A DNA stretch of 64,000 bases from NCBI GenBank assembly GCA_015227615.1, contig JAALGZ010000020.1, positions 372,001 through 436,000 of the forward strand. Direction: 5' to 3'. This document shows positions 1-10,300 of this stretch, one piece after another. This DNA comes from Labyrinthula sp. Ha (taxonomy: Eukaryota; Sar; Bigyra; Labyrinthulida; Labyrinthulaceae). The notes under the pieces are model-generated. The model was not told the origin of the DNA. It searched no databases and saw only the letters and a list, made by a program, of their open reading frames with translations. Each line of letters opens with the position of its first letter. Within the stretch, counting starts at the first letter, position 1. The position numbers and the translations under genes are program-made.

Positions 1-440
1 AACTTTCTTAAATCCAAAATCAAACTATTGTCTTCTGCTCTGCTCGTGCTGTACTCTAAGTTTTCACCACCACAGGTTCTTCCCCTAGAATCTGTTCCAT
101 ACAGGAGCGAGTTTGGATCCCCAGAGCGAAATGCCACGGCTGAAATTACTGCCATACCAATCCAATACGCTACAAATAAAATCAGAAACAGCATGTCCGT
201 CAACTTTCTTTCTTTTCTACCCACTGGAAGTTGAGTATCTGCAACTTGAGCTTCAACGGGTGTAAGCGGAATTGTAAACAATCTTTCTAACGACCTTCTA
301 GCTGTACGCTTTCGAGAATTTCTGTTCTTGTTTCTTCTACCATCAGTTCCCTCAATAGAGTCTGTTGAGGTATTTAGAGCACTTTGTCCAAATGTGTTTG
401 GGGGTGTTGCTGATAAAGAATCTTCTGTTTTTGCAGACAT
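1..440 (-). CDS. Choline transporter-like (CTL/SLC44) protein, N-terminal part
   Basis: The first 146 residues of a membrane protein run off the window edge; the ATG is at 440-438. Residues 1-75 are a Ser/Thr-rich then Arg/Lys-rich cytoplasmic tail (RRNKNRNSRKRTARR at 35-49). Residues 78-104 are RKL-TD followed by a hydrophobic helix, the first membrane segment. Residues 106-125 carry the family signature SGDPNSLLYGTDSRGRTCGG, which matches the extracellular G-DP--L-Y-TDSRG--CG motif of CTL/SLC44 proteins. The family moves choline or ethanolamine across plasma, mitochondrial or vesicle membranes; the substrate here is not determined. About a fifth of the usual 600-700 residues is visible, with no intron in this part. 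Identification from the signature is strong. Confidence 0.85.
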   Translation of the reverse strand, partial: MSAKTEDSLSATPPNTFGQSALNTSTDSIEGTDGRRNKNRNSRKRTARRSLERLFTIPLTPVEAQVADTQLPVGRKERKLTDMLFLILFVAYWIGMAVISAVAFRSGDPNSLLYGTDSRGRTCGGENLEYSTSRAEDNSLILDLRK

Positions 441-1124
441 TTTTATTCAACAGAATGTGTTTTAAATAGATAGTTGAACACGTTTTCTCTTTTAAAGTTC
501 AAAAGGAGTGATTAACAAATGTGCGAAAATTTGAACAAGTCTCAACGGCTTTAGAATTCGAACGTGGGTTAAAGAGTCGGTGAGGATTTGGAGATACGCT
601 GTGTTTGAAGATGAAGAAAACAAAGAAGACTCAAGAACAAAAAAATTTAAATAAAGTTATTTTATTGGATCGTGACTTCTGTCGAGTGTATAGGAAACTG
701 GTATTTTAACTGCCTTTAACTCGATACTTAGTCATGCTCTAGATCACCTGCATACTATAGATGTGCTATTAATTGTGCTGTGGAGTACTTTTTGTTCATC
801 ATTTTCAGCTATATCCTACAATATGCTCCCTGTGCAAATTCACTTTAACTATTTATGAGAAAAATTGAAACTTAAATTCCTTGATCATAGCCATGAGTCA
901 ATTTGAAGGCCATGAAAAATAAATATATATACATAAGGATTGTCACTAAGGCCAAATGCAAGTTAGCTTAATATGGTATACATTAATGAGCAGCTGTACC
1001 GATATTTCTCTTCCAGTTTCGCGTTCCTGCAGCATAGAGTCAACATCGCCCACAAGGTAGCCATATAAAATCTTAGAGGAGACATAGACGCGCTGATTTT
1101 ATTTCAAATGGTGAGGTGTTCCTT

Positions 1125-1830
1125 GAGGTGCAGTCAGAGCATATTTCTCATTAAGAAATTGAGAATTCTCACCCAAACAATTTCTCAAGAAATGCCTTAG
1201 ACATTTCTAAACAAATAACGAGTATAATTCAGAGAGCCATATGACCCATTGAATATGTAGTTCAATGTACCTCAAGCAGTCTTGCTTAGGAATTGAACAT
1301 TGAGAAAAGACCAGTTAGCTTGGCACATCTATGATTGAGCGCGATATATGCTTTATTCTGCAGTTGATACTGACATGGCCTACCAATAAGTCGTAGTAGC
1401 TAAGGGATTCCATAAAATGGTCCTGTGGGTCATTCATCAGTAGAGGTGCAGACTGAGGAAACTCCATCAAGAAATTGAGGATCTAAGATTCGAAATCTCT
1501 GAAATTAAGTCTTAGAAGTTTTCAGGATGGTAAAGACCCAGTCATGAAAGTCAAAGTCCTCAATGAGTTCCACCTGGAAGATCCTCCAAAATTCTTACAC
1601 AATTCCTCAACTACTTTAAATCTGGATCAGGCAATTCCCCGCTCAAAAGTCCTCAATGAAATCATGGTTCCTCACTGTGTGTGGTAAGGTGGCTCACTTA
1701 AACTTACTCAATCCCTCGAAGAATACCTTAAAAGTCCGATTGAGTCCTCAATGAGAACCTATACTTGATTCCTATTTATCAGTGAGATTCCTTCAACTTG
1801 CACGTTATCACTCAAAGTGCCTAGGAAATT
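1125..1830. repeat. Dispersed repeat rich in TCATTGAG-like words
   Basis: The stretch holds two starts of the form GAGGTGCAG(T/A)C (about 1125 and 1443) and many degenerate copies of CTCAATGAG, TTGAGG and CCTCAATGA. The same vocabulary recurs at 6338-6594 in inverted orientation (GGGGTGCAGATTG on the minus strand) and weakly at 63.8-64.0 kb. This suggests an old non-autonomous element family, but I cannot define ends or target duplications here. Confidence 0.3.
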
Positions 1831-4800
1831 TCTAAGTCATTCTCCGTCGATGGGAAAATTTCTCACAACTTGGTTGAATTTTCCGGAAGAAATCATGCTG
1901 CACTTCTAGGTATTTTACAGTTGGGTAAATATTATGAACCTTATTTACGTTACATAACTGCATGGGAGTTGTCAAAATTTGGATGTGGACAAGGGTAAAA
2001 TTGTCCGCATCTCTGCCAGGTTTGCCGTATGTGTGAACCATCTTTTCAACTTTGAAGGTGCATTTGCCGCTGTTTTTAATACATTGCTACATTTATGTTA
2101 AGGAAAATATGTTGTTTTGCGTAAGAAACTTAAGGAAGTAGGATTGTGGCAGTGCTTTGCCAAATTTATAAATTTAAGATCATATGCGTAGTTCAATATT
2201 CACAGTTGCTTCCGCAGATTCCATGAGTTTCCATATTATTTTGTAGTTGGTGATTTTTGTTGAATACAAATCATTGTACTCTGCGGGGGAAATGTTGGAA
2301 AATCTTGGACATGAAACATGAAGTTCCAAGGTCAGTATGTTAGTTGTTGAATTTGTAAAGTTAATGGACTCTTTTAAGTGTACTAGTTTTTAATTTTCTG
2401 TTCTGTTCTTGGAGGTCGATATATTTAGGTACTTTAACCCTTCTACCTCTGGCTTTAAAGGCAGGGCTGACATCCAATAAATAAAAAGCCATTTTTGGTC
2501 TGGTAGAGCTGCTACATATCGGCTGAGAATTTCTCAAAATTTTGGTGAATTCTATAATAAACAGGATATAATTTTTCCTCGGTGAAGAGTTTCTCTGACC
2601 TAGGCTTCCCAAAACCAACTATACTCATAAAAATATACTTTTAATATTTAGAAAGATGGGAAGAAAGAAGAAACTCTTAAAGTGTAAAAACGGGGAAAGT
2701 CACAGTAAATGATAGGCTATGGCAATGGCTCTCCAAATATATTGCAGGAACAAGAAAATGTGAAACTTTAAACCGAAGTATAAATTGACCCATAAAACGA
2801 TGAAAAGAATGTAAAAATGACGGTTTTCACCGAGATTTTATTGCATCATTAAATCACGATCATTTGTTCTAGCACGAGAATTTTCTTGTTCACAAGGTTG
2901 TTCACCTATTGCACACTTCTGTATACCTATCATTTTGATCGTAATGTTGACAGAGACACACGTTATTTCTTGAAGTCTACGCTGCTATTAGAAATATTTG
3001 TCTTGAACAGTTACAAGTTAAAAAGAGAAGTTTTCCATACATAGAGGTATAATACAAAGTATGTACTTTGCTCCTGCTACACCGAATTTGTACTATATTC
3101 TAAGAACTTTAGAAACTTGAAAGCTTAGAAGGTTCATTTATATTAAGAGCTCTACCGAGGCTTGTGTAGTATGTTACTCAACAAAATTGAAATATGGGGC
3201 GACCATAATGAATAAACGCGGATCATACTGTTCGGCAACCCAATTACTTGTAACAATATTGTCATGTCTGAAAATTCTACCCATAATCTCTCATATGAGT
3301 TCGACATGCTTTCTCTCAACATTGGATAACACCATGCTCTTTGAGTGCAAGTTGAATACTAATTGCATACTCCAATGAAGTCCTGGTACATTATATCCAA
3401 GAATGCTTAGATTATAAAGTTTTCTTATTTGTAAGTCGATGAAATTGCTACATACTCATCTTCTATATTGTCAATATTTCTTCCTGAATCCAGTAGGATA
3501 GCTCACACTTCCACTTCTAAGTTTTACTAAGCTTTTAACAATGATTTTGTGATCAAGGATAAAGGTGCTGCTTAGTACCATGAAATGATATAAGTTGATG
3601 ATTGGTTTTTGTTTCTTTTAATCGTGCATAAAAACATTATTATGTCATGTTATACGTCAAAACGTAGTTTTCGTTGATTTAATTACTTAATTTAGCTTCT
3701 ATCATCTTTTATTGACATGGGGGAGCAGATATAGTACGTATTCCAAAGCATCGTTAGCAAGGTTGAGAAAAAATTAATTTTTTCTCTTTTGAGATTTATT
3801 TAGATAATACATTTTTTTTCTCTTAAAAATAAGAGAGGTACTTCGGATGAAATATCCTGTTGAATTTTGGCTTTTGCTCTTAATTTAGTTTGTTTTTGAG
3901 AGTGTTTTAGTTTATCCTGTGATAGTCTGTAATATCTTTTGTACTACCAGAATTGCAATTATTTTTTATTATGGTTTCAATATAACGTAAGATTATTTTT
4001 CTTATCCCGACACGTTTCTTAAGACTAGTATTTTGTTATCTTACTGGAAATATTTGACACCTTCAAATAGTAGCAATTTGTAACCCCCTTTCTAGTTTAT
4101 GGGCAAATCATATAAACCTACTAGACTTTACAAGTACGTAAAATATAATAAGGCACCTAAACACTCGAAGAATTATCTACGAGGAATACTAAGTTTATAT
4201 TATATGATACCAAGTTTCTAGGTATATCGCTCAAGTTTTGACTATTTTGTGGGGGGGGTGATGCTAAAAATTAATCTGTATTGTATTTTTGGTAGGATTA
4301 AAGCAAATCCTTTGATAACTCAAGGAGCTTACTTCAAAAGAAGCTTCAAAATTAAGAGACCGTGAAGAAAGCTCTTTTGCCTAGGAGGATCCTTGTCGGT
4401 AAAGTATGATGGGTTCTTAGACCCCTGATCCATAAAGTCGCAGTTAAAAGCATAATAATACTCTGATATATCTTGGTCCTACATTTCGCAGAAGCTTGGG
4501 AGCAATACCAGTTATATAGTCATTAGAATTCAATTGATCGTGCTATTTTTCTTAATTCATTCTAAGCTATCGCCCAAAGTATTGCGTTAAAATATATTCA
4601 GCTTGTTTACCAAAAAATTGAGTGAGAATCAGCCAAGAAAGAACAATATTCATAATATAATACTTCTTCTAAATGTAGCTATGAAAAAACAGGCCCCGGA
4701 GTTTTGTTTAGAAAAAACACTGTCGATCCACATATGATAACTAACCATTTCCATTATTAAGCAAGGTGACATCGCCAAAGCAAAAAAAGTAATAGTTTAT

Positions 4801-6337
4801 TGTTGCTTATTACTAAGATTTCATAACAAAGAATAAAAAAAAACTGTATGGGAATTATCAAAATCAAGGGAAAATTACCGATTTCCACATAATAGTCAAT
4901 AAGGTATCAATGATTCATGCCTACCTAGTAGATATAAGGTTTAATATGAAGTTCATCACTTAAGAGTATTTTAAAAAGAGCGCTAAGACCATAAATATAA
5001 TATTAACCCTTTATTCAAGCAAAATTTCAATACTTTGTGTTTTTTACTACGACTATATTGCTATTACTACAGATTGCTTATGTTGTTTAACTGTGAGAAG
5101 TCTTTCCTTTAAGGTACATTTGGATCAGTTTCATTAGAGAAGGCGAACCCTTTAGTTGTAGCATATTTCTTTATTTTAAAAACATGCTAAATTTCATTCT
5201 CATGATTTCATAATTTCTGTATCCAATAGGTATCAGCAATACCTCTTTATCATTTACAGAATATAAAGAAATAGTTAGGGTTATAGCTATTTTTTCAAAT
5301 AGGGATTGAGTCGAGCTAAAAGGCTTTCATATAAAATATCTGTGAGATTGAGATCGACACATGTAGTTTCCTGAACACAAAAAATAATAGCTACTTTCAT
5401 TAAGTCTATAATCAGCCAGGTGAACCTTTCGTAGCTCCTTTACTGTAGTGTATATTGCACTTCGCTGCCAATATCCTCCCAATTATTCAATGGAATTTGT
5501 CTCTTTTTTTGCTTTGATCATGTTACGCACTATTTCTTATCGCGAGGGGGCTCTCAACTTACGTTCTTGTCCAACAAATTTTAACTAGCTAGGCTAGACG
5601 AAATTTTATTTTGGAAATTCTCCAGGGTTATAAATCTATGGTTAGAGCAGCAGGATTCAACAAGAATCGTGAGAGTAATTGAGGTTTTGTTAGCATATAC
5701 AAGTCTTTCCTCACCAACATATCTTCTGAGTATTTCAAAACTATGAAAAAATTACTGGAACTTTGAAGCATAAAACTTCCCAGTTAGTCAACAGTAAGAT
5801 TTTGAAATGAATTGTTGTATCGTAGGATGGAATGGTAAATGCTGCATTAACGCCATGAGACTAGATTGCAAAATTTAGCACCTGCATAAAGCTATTGAAC
5901 CCTATATGATTTAATAAACGCTTAGGCTTACTATTAGAATAACTATTTCTCTTTTGAGTTTTTTCATTTGAGCTAAGCAACATAACTAGGATTTGATTTT
6001 TATCTACATCTATTTTATCAGGTTACTAGGCTCTTAATGGGGCTTAAATAAAGTTGTTTTCAACCTAGTTGGTTAACTGTTGCTCCTTACTGGTCCATAT
6101 AGTAACTTCATAACGGCTCCAACGGTCGAATGGGTGCACTAGCTTCTTTTAAGTATATATCAATCTTCATTATGTCTCATGGTTGCATCTCATGTTTTCA
6201 TATGTTAATATTCTTCTTTTGCTTTAAATCTTAGATTTTGGTAAGTAGTTTAATCTATATTTCTTTTGTTTCTATTGCTACCAGTGATGCAAAGTGAGTT
6301 CTCCAAAAGAACTAATTTGTATATCTGATGAATTGCT

Positions 6338-6594
6338 CGGGTGATTGAGTGCGTCACTGTGATTTTCAATGACACAATGAGCAAGAAATAAGGAACACAT
6401 TGACCAAGGAACCAAGTATCCCGTTATGGAAGTAATTGTGGAAATCTTTGAGATATTAATCGGAAAACTTAATGAGGGTTTGTGAGGATTTTCATTGAGT
6501 TTCTCATTGAGAAATTTGACTTTTCTGACTGAGTTTTGAAAATCCTCAGGACTTCAATGAAGAATTTTCTTTACTGTGCAATCTGCACCCCAAA
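6338..6594. mobile_element. Possible MITE with GGGTG/CACCC ends
   Basis: The left edge reads GGGTGATTGAGTGCG and the right edge, on the minus strand, GGGGTGCAGATTGCA, giving imperfect inverted ends about 255 bp apart. Flanks AATTGCTC and AAATTGTT could be a decayed 8-bp duplication. The interior is made of TCATTGAG-like words shared with 1.1-1.8 kb. There is no coding capacity. A chance inverted repeat cannot be excluded. Confidence 0.3.
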
Positions 6595-6746
6595 TTGTTT
6601 CAATGAATACAACCTTAATTACCCAAAATACAAACAAGAAGGAGACTGCCCAAGTACTGGCCTGGGGCACTTTAACTGCTTAACCCTTTTTCTAGTATAC
6701 TGCTACTAAGGTGCACATACCTATAAAGGTAGGTGTATAAGAATCA

Positions 6747-6986
6747 ATGAAGATAAATGTAAGTTTGCTGAGAATGTCCAAACAGAAACTAAGTAAGCCA
6801 CCAGGTGTTATAGAACAAGGTGAGCTCTTGAATGCCATGAGTTCTAAATCAAGAAATATACAAGAAATTCAGCAAAAACTAAGAGCTCTCGATGATGTTT
6901 TGAAAACAAGCAAATCTAGAATTTCAACACACAAACCAACATTAAACTATCATATTCAAAGACTTGCTAAACGAGCGATGGAATAA
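6747..6986 (+). CDS. Small basic helical protein, unknown function
   Basis: An ATG-started frame of 79 residues; a second Met at residue 10 (MSKQKLSKPP) is an equally good start. Residues 25-57 (QGELLNAMSSK... LRALDDVLKTSK) look like an amphipathic helix, followed by a basic tail (HIQRLAKRAME). I do not recognise the family. The stop lies 29 bp from the stop of the convergent BRE1 gene; convergent pairs this tight recur in the window (41.4 kb), which supports it being real. The length alone is compatible with chance, so confidence is moderate. It could also be the last exon of a longer gene with tiny introns. Confidence 0.4.
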   Translation: MKINVSLLRMSKQKLSKPPGVIEQGELLNAMSSKSRNIQEIQQKLRALDDVLKTSKSRISTHKPTLNYHIQRLAKRAME

Positions 6987-7014
6987 AAGTTTGCACATTA
7001 AAACCTTAATCTCT

Positions 7015-8929
7015 TTAGTTCTTCTGATACAGGAATACATCAATAAAATCATCTTTACTATAAGTCTCTTTACAAGTAGGACATTTCCTGTTTCGCTTTT
7101 CCAGGTTTTCCAACAACGACCGTCTTGCAAAAATGTGACCACAGTTTTTAAGAACACAATCTTTCCACAAAGAATTGTTAACAGGGCATTTCAAAGCTCG
7201 TCTCATATTTTGTAATCTTAGATCAACCGCTACGTCATCGCCTCTCTCTGCAATAATTTCCAATCTTTCTCTCAAAGATCTTTCCTCCTCAACAACCTTT
7301 CGTTTCTCTTCCTCCACTTTTTCAATTACTGACAAATGTTGCGAGTTTTCTGCTTTTAAGGTATCTAAGTGCACCCGAATGTTATTCATTTGCGTTCCCA
7401 ACTTATCGTTCTCTTGCTGAAAGACAACCAACTTTCTTTGAAGTTTATGTACTTCCACTTCAGTTTGAGACAATATTTTTTTGGTCTCTGTTAACAGAGA
7501 AGTATTCTCAGCTTTTGCTTCTGTCAGTCCACTTATTTTCTGAGTTGACACCGTTAGTTTTACATTTGCAACTTCAAGTTTCCTCTCAAGATCAGTTTTC
7601 TCTTTTAATTCCTTAGCTTGGTTCAACTCAAGTTGATTCTTGTCTTTGAGAGCAGCACGATATTGATGCCTCGTTTTATTTAATCGATGAACCTCCTGAG
7701 CTAATTTTTTGGAAACAGCATCTAACTCTTTAGCTAGCTCCCCTACATCTCCTTCTCCTTGTCTCGAGTTCAGTTTTGTAGACGATGATTTGTCTTTCAC
7801 TTTTTCTTTGTAGTGATTTAGCATTTTTTTTGTTTGCTCATATCTTTCTTTTATAGAATCTAACTCCAGCTGTATAACTTCTTTCTCATGTTTCATGTTT
7901 ACATTCTGGTCTTCTTTCTGTTGAATATTATCTTGTAGTGCCTTTATCTGTTTTCCAAATTTATCTTCTATCTTTGTCTCAAAAGAAGCTAAAACTTCTC
8001 GCAACTTATCCCGATCGGAACGCAAACTTTCATTTTCAAAAATTAACCTTTGATTCTGTTGGTCAAACTTATTTTTTGCGTCATCAACTTCAATGGAATT
8101 TGGGCCAATAGAATCGCCAGCTATGCTGGCTTTCTTTTTTTCTTGTTTAAGCTTTTCAATATAATCTTCCTTTGCTTGAAGCCTTGCTTCATATTCTCTG
8201 ATTTTGTCTTTCAACTCATCATCTACTTTCCCATTTTGCTTAGTCTCAATCTTAATATTTTCCACTTTTACGGCGGACTTCTCTTCAGAAATCTCAATTT
8301 TACACCTCTTATACATACTAAGTCGTTGCTTTGCTTTCTCAGCAATGTCCAGAACTCTTTTCTTCGATTTTTTCTCATCAGAAAGAGTTTTTTCTAAATA
8401 TTTGATTCTAGATGTAAGATTGCTAACAGTTTTCTTATCCTGGATAAAAGCTTTTGCCTTCTTTGGAACATCAGCTACTCCTTTCTTGGAAATACTTTTA
8501 AACAGTTTAAGTATTTCTGTAGTTTCCTTCTTCAGTTTTTTTTCCAGCTTTGGAAAATTCATTTTCGGACTATTCGCAACATCTTTTTCTTCGTTTGCTA
8601 CTATGAAATATTCCTTTGTAATATCCGTTATGTCATCGAGTTCAAAGAATGGTTGGAGAAAAGAAATAACCGTCGTTGAATGAGAATCTTTTGGAAAGAA
8701 TGACTGCAGAGTTTCAAGCAGATTTTGAAAGATATTGGATAGAAGAGAGTTGATTGCAATATGAGAGTTTGCTGAGTTTTCTAACTTGAAAACTTCCTGT
8801 TGCTTGGATCTAAGCAACTTCTTTAGGTGCCTGACTTTAGAGAAGAGCTAAACGTGCTATATAAAGGAGAAGAAGTACCTGTGTGTTCTGGTACTTAAGC
8901 TTTGCTGTATCCTCTGTCAAATCAATCAT
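7015..8929 (-). CDS. BRE1: BRE1-like E3 ubiquitin ligase (histone H2B), degenerate RING
   Basis: Two exons, 8929-8879 and 8847-7015, flank a 31-nt intron (8848-8878, GTACTT...TTTAG) and encode 627 residues. Start choice: ATG at 8929 gives MIDLTEDTAKLKYQNTQ, which joins in frame to LFSKVRHLKKLL and restores the coiled coil typical of BRE1 N-termini; without this exon there is no ATG. Residues 10-45 and about 100-545 are nearly continuous coiled coil. Residues 571-609 align without gaps to the 39-residue RING of human RNF20, ending RNRKCPTC. BRE1 with its E2 monoubiquitinates histone H2B in the nucleus during transcription. Zinc site II ligands are kept (C586, H588, C606, C609), but site I keeps only C571, with N574, A591 and S594 replacing Cys. 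It is convergent with the gene ending at 6986. Family assignment is firm; E3 activity is uncertain. Confidence 0.85.
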
Positions 8930-9803
8930 GTTCAAGGTTATCGGGGACGGTCTAAAAATTAAAGCCATAAATATACTTTACGCGAGCTTTTCCCCATTAT
9001 CTTTTCCATTTGGTTTCATCTGTTTTATAACTGTTTCAAAAGGCGCATAAAAATACAAACAATTCCACTTTGTGATTTCGATGAGAATGAACAGGGTTGA
9101 GTTTCGAGAATTGAGTTCATTGTAGATGTGATATCTGAAACTCTTAAATGAATCTTATCTAGTTTGAAAAAAATCCACGAGTAACTAATTCACAGTGGAA
9201 ACCTCTAATAAGTCTTAGTGGGAACTTAGAAGTTTTGAGCTCCTTAAAGAAAGATTGGACATGAGGGTGACTTAAGGATTCAGGTGCTTCACAAACTTTA
9301 GCGATATTACATTTATATACCATTATCATAGTGCCAGCCGCAGTAGGACTAACAGACCTCGGACTTGATGAAAACTAGCAAGACTCTGTTAATATTTCTT
9401 TTTGATATTGATTATCAACAACGACTTTGGGATTTGATTCATGTCATATGAGTGTGGTCATATCTATTGATTCTAAAAACAAGGTTGATTTAAGGCTGTG
9501 TGCCATAGTTTACAAGGACAATAATTGTCCATCAATAATTAATCAATGCAGTTATGAATTTCTTGGGACAGACGAGCAAGAAAAAATTAGATAAGATATT
9601 GTTCATAACTATTCAAGAAAGTAGAATTTATCGCTAGTGCGAAGTACTACAGTAAATAGACGGCATAAACTTAAAGAGAAAAAATCAATTAACAAGCTGT
9701 AAAATAAAATATTCAATTTTTGTGATGCCATTGCCAACTATGATGTACAGTTGGAGAGAGTATAAGTATTCTTAAGAACCTTCTACCAGACAGGGCAAAA
9801 TGT
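8930..9803. other. Upstream region of BRE1; otherwise no feature seen
   Basis: AT-rich spacer of about 0.9 kb. TTTACGCGA occurs at about 8976-8985, some 48 bp upstream of the BRE1 ATG. The same nine bases lie about 20 bp upstream of the DIS3 ATG, so a shared promoter element is possible. I see nothing else here. Confidence 0.3.
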
Positions 9804-9811
9804 CTTTCTGC

Positions 9812-10292
9812 TAGGGGTGGGGTTTGATTTATTGATAATTTGTCAATAAGAAATTTGCCCATATTTTTTTTTGGTTGATTCTGATTATTCCTCAACCATT
9901 TGATTGATTTTTGATAATCAATAAACTATCAACATAAGACTGCGTCACAAGGCCCTTGGGAAAATAGCCAAGAAAATACTTTTCCATTTCTTGCACCGTG
10001 TGCAAAGTTTCAAGAAATTAGCCAGATAGTCCAACCATGTCCTACTACAGTATTATTCCCATTTCGTGTGGCCAGTTTTTAAAGGTTTTCTTACGGTGTA
10101 GAAATTAAGCAGGAAATTTTCAGCAATTTAAGAAAGGGTGGCTTAAATAATCGTTATTTTGATGATCAATTGGTAATCAGAATAATAGCAGAATCATTTG
10201 ATAAAAACTAATATCCAAGTTCTTTTATTGATTTTTAGAATCAAAATGATTATCATATAAATATTGATAATTTTTATGAAATCATACCCCTA
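9812..10292 (+). mobile_element. hAT-type MITE, 481 bp, related to the hAT at 13972
   Basis: The ends are TAGGGGTGGGGTTTGATTTA on the left and, on the minus strand, TAGGGGTATGATTTCATAAA on the right. The flanking 8-bp target copies are CTTTCTGC (9804-9811) and CTTACTGC (10293-10300), 7 of 8 identical, the size expected for hAT elements. The left 140 bp follows the left end of the 7.2-kb element (TTGATAATTTGTCAATAA, then TTGATTCTGATTATT); the right end follows that element's right end. It has no coding capacity and is a non-autonomous derivative likely mobilised by the same transposase. The one mismatch in the target copies and divergent ends suggest moderate age. Confidence 0.85.
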
Positions 10293-10300
10293 CTTACTGC

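Larger units (their letters stand above)
441..6746. other. Long gene-poor region
   Basis: About 6.3 kb of AT-rich DNA between the CTL gene and the small gene at 6747. I see no protein family I recognise. Stretches at 1.1-1.8 kb and 6.3-6.6 kb are rich in TCATTGAG/CTCAATGA-type words and are listed separately as repeats. A poly-G run lies near 4251-4258. Open frames of 60-85 codons at about 1.8-2.0 kb, 2.4-2.6 kb and 3.2-3.4 kb are no longer than chance allows at this base composition. Confidence 0.5.

Noticed and set aside
3180-3420. Weak minus-strand resemblance to an LTR-element RNase H segment
   Set aside because: Only a few residues match in short frames; not enough to name an element.
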